Shown: piece by piece, positions 5,284 to 12,421 of the stretch | Layout of the letters: every line of letters starts with the position of its first letter | Numbering within the stretch: the stretch's first letter is position 1 | DNA from: Christiangramia sp. | Lineage (GTDB): Bacteria; Bacteroidota; Bacteroidia; Flavobacteriales; Flavobacteriaceae | Direction: 5' to 3' | NCBI GenBank assembly: GCA_024635735.1 | Contig: JAGXII010000140.1 | Span: 1 to 15,511, forward strand | Length of the DNA: 15,511 nt | The notes under the pieces: generated by a model | Databases searched by the model: none | The model's input: the letters and a program-made list of their open reading frames with translations, nothing else | Told to the model about the DNA's origin: nothing | Made by a program: the position numbers and the translations under genes

Positions 5284-6018
5284 TTATTTATTTCTTACAT
5301 AGATGAGTTTAAATTTCGAATTCGCATTTTCTCGGGATTCGATTTCAAATTTATCTATCGAGTTGATCATAGGCGTAAGCTTTTGAAATCCATAATTCCT
5401 GGAGTCAAAATTTGGCTGTTTTTTCTGGAGTAAACTACCAACATCTCCTAAAAACGCCCATCCGTCTTCGTCGGCAACATCAGAAATTGTATGTGCAATT
5501 AACCTGATAACCTTTGGAGTAATCTTATCGAGATTTGGTTTGCTGCTGCCTTTAGTCTTGCTTTTATCATTTTCAACCGGCTTACTCTGGTCTTTAAGAA
5601 TTTCTATATAAATAAACTTATCACAGGCTACAATAAAAGGATCGGGAGTTTTCTTTTCACCAATACCAATCACTTTCATGCTCGCTTCACGTAGTCGGGT
5701 TGCAAGTCTGGTAAAATCTGAATCACTGGAAACCAGGCAAAAACCATCTACTTTGTTAGAATATAAAATATCCATCGCGTCAATGATCATGGCAGAATCT
5801 GTTGCGTTCTTACCCTGAGTATATCCATATTGCTGAATTGGGTGAATTGCATTTTCCAGCAATACATTTTTCCATTTACTAAGATGAGGCTTTGTCCAGT
5901 CACCGTAAATTCTTTTTATGGTAGGATTTCCATATTTGGCAATCTCTTCCATCATCTCTTTTACGTGAGCTGAAGGGATATTGTCACCATCTATAAGTAC
6001 TGCAAGATTTGTTTCCAT
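5284..6018 (-). CDS. NYN domain (PIN-like) protein with C-terminal OST-HTH/LOTUS domain, LabA-like
   Basis: A predicted metal-dependent RNase of 244 residues. The N-terminal NYN domain (about 3-140) has the PIN-type acidic set: LIDGDN (D10, D12), the TDSAMIIDAMD helix (D74, D80) and VSSDSDF (D99, D101). A charged linker (~142-164) leads to an OST-HTH/LOTUS fold (about 165-242), recognisable by DEDGWAFLGDVGSLL and NYGFQKLTPMI. LOTUS domains are RNA-binding or partner-binding modules, so the protein probably acts on RNA; the substrate is unknown. Start ATG at 6018 leads straight into the first beta strand. It stands alone between pirin and the baeRF-like gene, the latter separated by a terminator. 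All catalytic acids expected for the fold appear present, so activity is plausible. Confidence 0.88.
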   Translation of the reverse strand: METNLAVLIDGDNIPSAHVKEMMEEIAKYGNPTIKRIYGDWTKPHLSKWKNVLLENAIHPIQQYGYTQGKNATDSAMIIDAMDILYSNKVDGFCLVSSDSDFTRLATRLREASMKVIGIGEKKTPDPFIVACDKFIYIEILKDQSKPVENDKSKTKGSSKPNLDKITPKVIRLIAHTISDVADEDGWAFLGDVGSLLQKKQPNFDSRNYGFQKLTPMINSIDKFEIESRENANSKFKLIYVRNK

Positions 6019-6096
6019 TAAATTTTATTTTGGGACAATAAAGTTAAGGTTAAATATATTATCACTGTATATTTCTGAATAAAATGTATTTCGAAA

Positions 6097-6119
6097 GGCC
6101 TGAAGATGTGCTTCAGGCC
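6097..6119 (-). terminator. Terminator-like hairpin after the baeRF-like gene
   Basis: A perfect 9-bp, GC-rich stem pairs GGCCTGAAG (6097-6105) with CTTCAGGCC (6111-6119) around a 5-nt loop. It lies 8 bases after the stop of the minus-strand gene ending at 6128. The bases that follow on the minus strand are only moderately T-rich (TTTCG then a T-rich tract), so it is a good but not perfect intrinsic terminator. Confidence 0.65.
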
Positions 6120-6127
6120 AGGTTTAT

Positions 6128-7282
6128 TTAAAATCTGAGTAAGGCGTTCATTTTAGATTTTTTCTGAGGCATGAATTCATGTTCTACCAGATATACTTTT
6201 CCGCCCATTTCAACCGTTTTTCTGGCGGCCAGATTTAAAAGGGAAATATTTCCATCTTTATGATCGTCAGAAAAGTCCACTTTCATATTATCCTCATTGT
6301 ATTTACCCCAAACTTCTGCCCGGTTCTCTATAAACAGGGTATCTACCTTTCCCTGATATACCGCCGGAATAATATCGCTTAAAGCTGAGGTAGTATTAGC
6401 CGTACTACTTAAATCTTTATATTTTTCTATTTTCTTATCTCTGTTCTCATTAAGATGTGGTTCAAATACCTCCAGTGCTCTTTGATGAATTCCAAGGATA
6501 TCGGTATCGTTTGGATTTCCTGGAATAACTTTTTCAAACAAATGATTGTAAGTGTTTGCCTCTTTATAAATAGGGAAGAGATAATCCTGACAGAAAATTA
6601 GCAGGGGAAGATTTTCTTTATGTAAATATTTCTTAATTCCCTGGTCTACCGCTCTGAAAAACTGTTTAATTTCTGTCTTTTCATCTCGTTCACTGCCGCC
6701 ATGCCCATGAAATTGCGTTTTATCACCACCTTCTCCCTGAGTTCTGAATTGTAGTGCTTTTTCTTTATAATCATAACCAACCCTCTCTTCAAGACGGGAA
6801 GGAGTAAGGTCATCAATTTCAATGGGTGTGATGCTGAATTTTGAAGCTTCATATAACTTCACATCATGCAACTGGATGGCAAGGATGTTTAATTTACCAT
6901 CACCTGTCATCGCGGGAACCAATGGTTTCACATAGAATTCTTTTGAAATATAATGGTAAGCTTCAAAGTTTACCGGAAGCGTATAGCTTTCGAAAAAGTC
7001 TACCGAAGAAAATATTGCCAGTCCATCAGATTGATGTCTCCAGAAATCCCTGTCCTCAATTAAAGATTCTATGGGTTTTCCAATATTATTTATAATGCTT
7101 TCTTCAACATTAGCTTCTTTTAGTTTTTTCCGAATTTGAACCCATTCAGAATGTAAATGCTTTTTGTTCTTTAGTTCCAGTACCTCTTTTCCGGCTCTTT
7201 GCGTAGGAATAAAAATTGAAACACAGGTTTCATTTTTTAAATTCGCTATTTTTTTAAATTCTTGCTCATTAATCATCGACAT
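6128..7282 (-). CDS. baeRF-like protein (bacterial archaeo-eukaryotic release factor-related, probably family 7)
   Basis: The 384-residue soluble protein has no signal peptide or membrane segment. It resembles the 'baeRF' group, bacterial relatives of eRF1/Pelota: an N-terminal domain with CVSIFIPT (20-27) and a hydrophobic DGLAIF segment, a middle RNase H-like region with LAIQLHDVKLYEA (134-146) and a linker, then an L7Ae-like C-terminal part. It contains VDTLFIENR and a final GGKVYLVEHEFMP strand. Residues 181-200 form a Gly/His-rich loop (GEGGDK...GHGG) where eRF1 would carry GGQ; no GGQ is seen. Family 7 assignment is from memory of the conserved pattern, not a search. A role in translation or ribosome rescue is inferred from the family. 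The start at 7282 (M-S-M-I-N) could also be the second Met, two codons later. Confidence 0.6.
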   Translation of the reverse strand: MSMINEQEFKKIANLKNETCVSIFIPTQRAGKEVLELKNKKHLHSEWVQIRKKLKEANVEESIINNIGKPIESLIEDRDFWRHQSDGLAIFSSVDFFESYTLPVNFEAYHYISKEFYVKPLVPAMTGDGKLNILAIQLHDVKLYEASKFSITPIEIDDLTPSRLEERVGYDYKEKALQFRTQGEGGDKTQFHGHGGSERDEKTEIKQFFRAVDQGIKKYLHKENLPLLIFCQDYLFPIYKEANTYNHLFEKVIPGNPNDTDILGIHQRALEVFEPHLNENRDKKIEKYKDLSSTANTTSALSDIIPAVYQGKVDTLFIENRAEVWGKYNEDNMKVDFSDDHKDGNISLLNLAARKTVEMGGKVYLVEHEFMPQKKSKMNALLRF

Positions 7283-7414
7283 ATCTAATTTTTTTGGTTT
7301 AATTTCAAACTATAAGATACGCCTTAACAGAGCCACATCAAAGCCTGTATCCGCTGTGTTGTGCTAAATATTTCTTAATAATTCTCAAAGTATATTTAAA
7401 CGAAGACAGGGAAT

Positions 7415-8293
7415 TTATAATTCGTCGTCTGGTTCTACGTGAATAAGGACATCGGCTATTTCAGGAAGTTGTTCTAAAATATCATCCTTGACCTTATGCG
7501 CGATATCGTGTCCCTCTTTTACAGTAATATTTGCCGCTACACCAATGTGCAGATCTACATGGTAGGTCATTCCGGTTTTCCGGATAAAGCATTTTTCGGT
7601 TTCTGTAACACCCGGATTTGCGTGCGCGATTTTTCTGATTTCCATCTCTATTTCATCATGCATATGTTCATCCATCACTTCGCCAAGTGCAGGTCTTAAG
7701 ATAAGATAAGCATTGTATAAAATAAAGCCTGAAGCAAATAGAGCGGCCCAATCGTCGGCATTCTCATAACCTGGCCCCATAACCAGGGCAATGCTTATAC
7801 CAATGAATGCCATTAGAGAAGTGATAGCGTCGCTGCGATGATGCCATGCATCAGCCTTTAATACCGAACTATTGGTTTCTTTACTTTTTTTAGAAATAAA
7901 CCGGTAGAAAATTTCTTTAATAATAATGATCACGGCCAGGACCAAAAGTGTATATGCTTTTGGAGTTTTATGAGGGGTATTTATATTATCAATGCTTTTG
8001 TAGGCTATAACGGTTGCCGAAACAATTAAGAAACCTACCACCATAAATGTAAAAAGAGGTTCCGCTTTACCATGGCCATAAGGATGGTTTTCATCTGCCG
8101 GCTTCGAGGCATATCTCAGTCCTAAAAGTACCAGAATAGAAGAAAATACGTCGGTAGTAGATTCAATAGCATCGGCAATAAGCGCATAAGAATTTCCAAA
8201 AATACCCGTTAGAAACTTTACAACGGCCAGCAGGGTATTACCTGCGATGCTAAAATAAGATGCTTTGATGGCTTCCCGGGTTCCCGGCTGCAT
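7415..8293 (-). CDS. Cation diffusion facilitator (CDF) family transporter
   Basis: This inner-membrane exporter of divalent metals (Zn, Fe, Co, Cd or Mn) has 292 residues. It has about six hydrophobic segments (near 12-32, 37-60, 80-100, 113-133, 157-175 and 183-203). A cytoplasmic C-terminal domain with several His/Asp (205-292) follows. Family marks are the TM2 site D41 in LIADAIESTTDV, HPYGHGKAE between TM2 and TM3 (70-78), and the TM5 site H151-x-x-x-D155 in ADAWHHRSDA. The position that is the second TM2 aspartate in FieF appears to be Ser45, with E44 and D48 nearby, so metal preference cannot be assigned. It lies 56 bp after the GNAT gene on the same strand and may have its own promoter (8313-8320). 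Confidence 0.92.
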   Translation of the reverse strand: MQPGTREAIKASYFSIAGNTLLAVVKFLTGIFGNSYALIADAIESTTDVFSSILVLLGLRYASKPADENHPYGHGKAEPLFTFMVVGFLIVSATVIAYKSIDNINTPHKTPKAYTLLVLAVIIIIKEIFYRFISKKSKETNSSVLKADAWHHRSDAITSLMAFIGISIALVMGPGYENADDWAALFASGFILYNAYLILRPALGEVMDEHMHDEIEMEIRKIAHANPGVTETEKCFIRKTGMTYHVDLHIGVAANITVKEGHDIAHKVKDDILEQLPEIADVLIHVEPDDEL

Positions 8294-8312
8294 AGGATAA
8301 ATTTTGGTGTTA

Positions 8313-8320
8313 CAAAGTTA
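8313..8320 (-). promoter_or_regulatory. Possible Bacteroidota -7 element upstream of the CDF gene
   Basis: On the minus strand the sequence reads TAACTTTG, an exact match to the Bacteroidota consensus TAnnTTTG, with a leader of about 15 nt to the CDF start codon. No convincing -33 TTTG was found at the usual 19-21 nt upstream, so this is a weak call. Confidence 0.3.
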
Positions 8321-8349
8321 AAAGATTTCTTAAGTTCTGAGGTATTAAT

Positions 8350-8850
8350 TTAATGGAGTTCTTGATCATTCCCCACTAAAGGGCTTCTTCTTTCAAAAAT
8401 TAAGGTATCTCTCCAGATTCCGTCGAGTTTTGCAATTCTATCACGTCTTCCGAGTTTTCGAAAACCGAAATTTTCATGCAGCTTTATGGTGGCAATATTT
8501 TCAGGGAAAACACTTGAATATAAAGTCCAGATTCCATTTTCTTCAGAAGATTCTATAAGCCTTTTCATCAATCTGGCACCTAAGCTTTTACCATGAAATT
8601 CAGGATCTATGTAAATACTTACTTCGGCGACTCCTTTGTAAACTTCCCTTTCAGAAACCCGGGAAAGGCTTGCCCATCCCACTATCTGATCATTTTCTTC
8701 AATAATAAATCTTGAATGTTCAAGATATTTTTGATCCCATTTGTTCCAGGTTGGAACCTGAGTTTCAAAGCTTGCATTTCTGGTTTCCAAACCAAGCCCG
8801 TAAATTCTTAAAATATCTGCGGCATCTTCCGCTATAATATTCCTTATCAT
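8350..8850 (-). CDS. GNAT family N-acetyltransferase, phosphinothricin acetyltransferase-like
   Basis: A 166-residue cytoplasmic acetyl-CoA-dependent N-acetyltransferase. It opens with IRNIIAEDAADILRIYG and the NASFET motif (25-30), both typical of the phosphinothricin/methionine-sulfoximine acetyltransferase branch. Next come VGWASLS (57-63), the strand before the CoA loop VSIYIDPEFHGKSLGARLM (78-95, acetyl-CoA pyrophosphate loop G-K-S-L-G-A), and the closing N-I-A-T-I-K-L-H-E-N-F-G-F-R segment. The true acceptor amine is unknown. ATG 8850 is chosen because it directly precedes the conserved IR start; a TTG at 8865 would add five residues and overlap the preceding gene. The upstream DUF1853 gene stops one base before this ATG (TAA-T-ATG), indicating translational coupling. 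Confidence 0.9.
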   Translation of the reverse strand: MIRNIIAEDAADILRIYGLGLETRNASFETQVPTWNKWDQKYLEHSRFIIEENDQIVGWASLSRVSEREVYKGVAEVSIYIDPEFHGKSLGARLMKRLIESSEENGIWTLYSSVFPENIATIKLHENFGFRKLGRRDRIAKLDGIWRDTLIFERRSPLVGNDQELH

Positions 8851-8851
8851 A

Positions 8852-9676
8852 TTACCACCAAACAATAAAAAATGAAGAATATGAATTTACAGTTTTCATC
8901 CAAATAAGAGGTGATTTTTTTTGTTCAAATAGCTCCCTGATGGTTGAAAGTATTTCTTCAAAATTCAGCCATTCTATATTTTTTTCGGGCGGAATACTCC
9001 AATCGCTCTTTTTTGGAGCGAAGAATAAATTGGTTTTCCAGTCTTTAATTCTGAATTCAGAAAAGCTGTACCAGTTACCACGAACACAGTTCGGGTTAAG
9101 GTGGACTAAAGATTTATTCTGAAGGCTTTCCGGTAGAAAAACCTGCGCTTTAAAGCATAGTTCCTGATGTATCTCCTTTGGATTAAGATTGAACTTTTGA
9201 AGATAGGGAAGTGTTTCAGGAGCTTTTAATAAAGGAAATTGTCTTTCCTGTAGCTTTTGTAATTTTTCAGGAAAGCTGTCTCGCCGGTTAGGGCCAATCC
9301 ATTTTGACAATTCCCCGGCAATTTCAGGGTCATAAATGTATAATTTGTAGACCAGCTCTACATGAATTGTTTTTTCTTCCTGCTCATCATATACCAGAAA
9401 ATCTAATTCACCCAGCGTTTGCTTTTCTGAAATTATCTGGATATTGGAGTCTAATAACTTATATCTTTCGGAATGCTGAATGGCAATCTCAAAAAAACTT
9501 TCCATTCTTTTCCCCAGAACAGAGTTTCTGGGATGATTCAGGTTTTCCAGATCTTTTATAAGCCTGGAACTGACCGTTATTTCCGGAAATTCAAAGATCT
9601 TATAATCGCCTTCCTTTTCGTTGTTAATAAGCGACGGAGTGGAACAGAATCCCTTGAATTGTTCAATAATATCCAT
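8852..9676 (-). CDS. DUF1853 family protein (predicted PD-(D/E)XK-like fold)
   Basis: The 274-residue protein matches DUF1853: GKRMESFFEIAI (55-66), LGELDFLVYD (88-97), IHVELVYKLYIYD (104-116), then WIGPNRRDSF and a KL-x-x-LQ-x-RQ-x-PLL block. The spacing of E63, D92, E107 and K111 resembles the active-site set of PD-(D/E)XK nucleases, and the family has been compared with that fold; nuclease activity is not demonstrated. The aromatic C-terminal half (several Trp, LHPN-like VHLNPNCVRGNW) is also typical. It overlaps the preceding GyrI-like gene by one base (TAATG) and ends one base before the GNAT start, so the three are probably translated in a coupled way. The biological role of DUF1853 is unknown. 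Confidence 0.78.
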   Translation of the reverse strand: MDIIEQFKGFCSTPSLINNEKEGDYKIFEFPEITVSSRLIKDLENLNHPRNSVLGKRMESFFEIAIQHSERYKLLDSNIQIISEKQTLGELDFLVYDEQEEKTIHVELVYKLYIYDPEIAGELSKWIGPNRRDSFPEKLQKLQERQFPLLKAPETLPYLQKFNLNPKEIHQELCFKAQVFLPESLQNKSLVHLNPNCVRGNWYSFSEFRIKDWKTNLFFAPKKSDWSIPPEKNIEWLNFEEILSTIRELFEQKKSPLIWMKTVNSYSSFFIVWW

Positions 9677-10167
9677 TAAGTTTTTGGTTTGACAGGGATC
9701 CAGATTTTCTCTTTTGATTCTGGATTTTCGGGACCTTTATAATCTTTACCCAAAACTTCAAAATGCGGGCGATCATCGATTTCAAATTTTGAAGAAGGCA
9801 GCCACTCTTCAAAAATAAATTTCGAAGTTTTGGCGAAATCTTTTGCGGTTCCTTCATGAGTAAAGACAGCATACTTTCCTGAAGAAAGCCTTAGCATTTG
9901 CAGTCCTTTTGGAATATTGGAATCTTCCTGAACTTCCATGGCAGCCCATTTTTCAAATTCAGACTGAGAGTCGAAATCTCCTGAAATAAATTCTTTTCCA
10001 TAGATCTGCACTGAATAAAGATCGGTATTTTTTCTCGCATGAAGTGCTTCCTTATACTTCATAAACCGGTTCCATAAAAGGCTGGTCTTATCATCAGCAA
10101 GACTGGTAGAGACCTTAATCCCTACCAGTTTCTTTGATTCTATTTCAAGTATTTCCGGATCTTCCAT
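9676..10167 (-). CDS. GyrI-like / AraC effector-binding domain protein
   Basis: A stand-alone small-molecule-binding domain of 163 residues with no DNA-binding part. Visible family marks are LVGIKVS (14-20), LYSVQIYG (50-57), GKYAVFTHEG (97-106), the FIFEEWLPSSKFEIDDRPHFE block (117-137) and the terminal KIWIPVKP. GyrI-like domains bind drugs or small ligands and in E. coli inhibit DNA gyrase; here function is open. ATG 10167 is chosen over a TTG at 10197: it is preceded by AAGGA at good distance, lies 7 bases after the S9 peptidase stop, and begins the family alignment. It is translationally coupled to the DUF1853 gene by a 1-base overlap. Confidence 0.85.
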   Translation of the reverse strand: MEDPEILEIESKKLVGIKVSTSLADDKTSLLWNRFMKYKEALHARKNTDLYSVQIYGKEFISGDFDSQSEFEKWAAMEVQEDSNIPKGLQMLRLSSGKYAVFTHEGTAKDFAKTSKFIFEEWLPSSKFEIDDRPHFEVLGKDYKGPENPESKEKIWIPVKPKT

Positions 10168-10174
10168 ATTCCTT

Positions 10175-12352
10175 TTATTTTTTAGGATTGATTTCAAAAT
10201 TTTCAGGAGGAGTTGCTCCCATTAAATTTTCTACGAAATAATCCCATCTTCTTCTCATCATATAATAATAATCATCACCATAGCCGTGTCTCGCATACGG
10301 GAAAATAATAAGATCAAAATCTTTATTCGCTTCTATAAGCGCATTTACCACGAGATAGGTGTTGTAAGGAGGCACATTGTCGTCCATTGCACCATGGGCA
10401 AGCAATAACTTACCTTTAAGGTTTTTTGCAAAATTTTGATTGGCTTGCACCTCATAATTTGAACTTCCTGTGGAATCTGTCTGGAGTAAGCCAATATATC
10501 TTTCACCCCAGTCATCTTCATAATTACGGTTATCGTGGTTTCCTGATTCTGAAATACCTACTTTGTAAAATTCAGGATATTTAAACATTGCTGCGGCCGT
10601 AGCAAATCCACCACCGGAATGTCCCCAGATGCCCACATGATCAAGGTCCATATAAGGATATTTCTCAGCCAGCTGTTTTATACCCGAGATCTGATCTTCA
10701 AGAGTATTATCGGCCATATTTCCATAACAGGCATCGTGAAAGGCTTTTGAACGATCAGGATTACAGGTTCCATCGATAACCACAACCACAAAACCAAGTT
10801 CTGCCAGTGCCTGATGATCCCTTCGGGAAGGGTAGAAGGATCGACTTCCAACTCCGCCGCCCTGAGGTCCCGGGTAGATATAGTTTATTACTGGATACGT
10901 TTTATTTTCATCCAGATCTGTTGGAGTGAACATGAGTCCGTATAAATCCCATTTTCCATTTCTGGATTTTACTTTAATAGGTTTTGGTGCCAGCCAGCCT
11001 GCAGCTTTTAACCTGGAAATATCTGCTTTTTCAAGGCTTGTTACCAGTTTTCCTTTCATAGACCTTAATTCGGCTACATTTGGAACGTCCGGCTGGGAAT
11101 AATTATCCACAAAATAATTCATATCAGGAGAGATAGAAACGTTATGGTTTCCATTGCCGGGAGATAAGAGCTTTAAATTTTTTCCGCTAAAATCTATGCT
11201 GTAAAAATGACTGAAATAAGGGTCACGACCTTCTTCACGGCCATTGGCCATAAAATAAAGTTTACGATTGTCTTCATCTACTTTTAGTAGTTCGGTAACC
11301 ACAAAATCACCTTTGGTGATCTGATTTTTTAATTTTCCGGTTTTTGAATTGTATAAATAAAGATGGCCCCAGTTATCACGTTCAGAATACCAGATAATTT
11401 CATCAGACTCCGGAAGGTATCTCCAGTTTACCGAACCCTGTCCTGATTCATACTGAGTTTCCACTTTTTCTTCAAACAGGTCCCTGACTTTACCGGTTAC
11501 AGCATTAGCGATTCTCATTTTAGCCGATTTGTGATCGCGTGAAGTGGAAACAAAGGCAAGCTCTGTAGCATCCTCATTCCATTGATTATCGTCAAATGAG
11601 CCACTACAGGCGATATCGTCACACAGTGTTCCGCGGCGCGGATCTGCAGGAATCTCAAGTTTTACGAGGTCTCCATTATCTGTATTGATAATTACGCGCT
11701 GTATTTTTATAATTTCTTTATCGGAAGGAATCGGATATTTCCATTCCTGAAGTTTTGGTTCCCCAACTTCGGCTGAAACAAGATACATATCACTCACATT
11801 TCTCTGGTCTTGTTTAAACGTGGCTATTTTCTTTGAATCGGGTGACCAAAGAACAATTGGTTTATCACTTTTTCTCCAGCCGGCATTATCAGTAGCATAA
11901 CCAAAATTTTTCTCCCCGTCTGAGGTAAGTTGTTTTTCCTCACCGCTTTCAAGGTCACGCATATATAAATTCCAGTCTTTTATAAAAACTACCTTTTTTC
12001 CGTCTGGAGAAACAACTTCAGTACGCGAATAATTTCTTTCATCAGAATCTGAAGCTATATCATAATCTTCTAAAAGTTCTTCCTTGTTTGAAGAGGTTTC
12101 TTTATTCCCATTCTTTGTGTTTACAAGAACAAATTCATCACCATTTGGTGTTGAAACACTATACCACATATTCCCATCATCCAGCCAGTGTGGACTTACA
12201 TAAGATCTGTCGATTAAGGGATAGGTGTTGAAACCCAAGAATTGGGTTGCATGCTCGTATTCTTCTTTTGTTACTTTCTCTTTTGTGGTTTGGGAATAGG
12301 CAGTGATTGCCATCAAACATGATATTAAAAGAAAGTGCAGGGATCTTTTCAT
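10175..12352 (-). CDS. Secreted S9 family serine peptidase, DPP IV-like
   Basis: The 725-residue exported peptidase has a signal peptide (MKRSLHFLLIS...AYSQ, cleavage near residue 20) and a DPP IV-type beta-propeller (about 50-440). Its C-terminal alpha/beta hydrolase has GIWGHSGGGF with nucleophile S579, AHGAMDDNV with D657, and YARHGYGDD with H689. ATG 12352 starts the signal peptide; an upstream ATG at 12382 would put a charged 10-residue extension in front. At the place where DPP IV has its substrate-amine Glu-Glu pair (just before WSPDG), this protein reads YATDNAGWRKSD with no Glu pair, so classical X-Pro dipeptidyl specificity is doubtful. It heads a cluster whose next gene begins 7 bases after its stop. 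It probably takes part in periplasmic or outer-surface peptide breakdown. Confidence 0.9.
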   Translation of the reverse strand: MKRSLHFLLISCLMAITAYSQTTKEKVTKEEYEHATQFLGFNTYPLIDRSYVSPHWLDDGNMWYSVSTPNGDEFVLVNTKNGNKETSSNKEELLEDYDIASDSDERNYSRTEVVSPDGKKVVFIKDWNLYMRDLESGEEKQLTSDGEKNFGYATDNAGWRKSDKPIVLWSPDSKKIATFKQDQRNVSDMYLVSAEVGEPKLQEWKYPIPSDKEIIKIQRVIINTDNGDLVKLEIPADPRRGTLCDDIACSGSFDDNQWNEDATELAFVSTSRDHKSAKMRIANAVTGKVRDLFEEKVETQYESGQGSVNWRYLPESDEIIWYSERDNWGHLYLYNSKTGKLKNQITKGDFVVTELLKVDEDNRKLYFMANGREEGRDPYFSHFYSIDFSGKNLKLLSPGNGNHNVSISPDMNYFVDNYSQPDVPNVAELRSMKGKLVTSLEKADISRLKAAGWLAPKPIKVKSRNGKWDLYGLMFTPTDLDENKTYPVINYIYPGPQGGGVGSRSFYPSRRDHQALAELGFVVVVIDGTCNPDRSKAFHDACYGNMADNTLEDQISGIKQLAEKYPYMDLDHVGIWGHSGGGFATAAAMFKYPEFYKVGISESGNHDNRNYEDDWGERYIGLLQTDSTGSSNYEVQANQNFAKNLKGKLLLAHGAMDDNVPPYNTYLVVNALIEANKDFDLIIFPYARHGYGDDYYYMMRRRWDYFVENLMGATPPENFEINPKK

Positions 12353-12393
12353 TTTAAAGGATTTTGATTTTATAAATGGCAAGATAAAAAATA

Positions 12394-12421
12394 TACAGGG
12401 CTTTTTTTCAAAAGCCCTGTA
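12394..12421 (-). terminator. Strong intrinsic terminator of the MuiA-like gene
   Basis: A perfect 12-bp stem pairs 12394-12405 (TACAGGGCTTTT) with 12410-12421, with a 4-nt loop. It starts at the base next to the stop of the minus-strand gene at 12422. On the minus strand it is followed directly by TATTTTTTATC, a proper T tract. It separates the MuiA-like gene from the S9 peptidase gene, implying a promoter for the latter in the short gap. Confidence 0.88.

Noticed and set aside
7283..7414. Promoter or small RNA in the gap between the baeRF-like and CDF genes
   Set aside because: TATAGTTTG and TATACTTTG come near the TAnnTTTG consensus but have one base too many between the parts, and no paired -33 site or stable hairpin was found.
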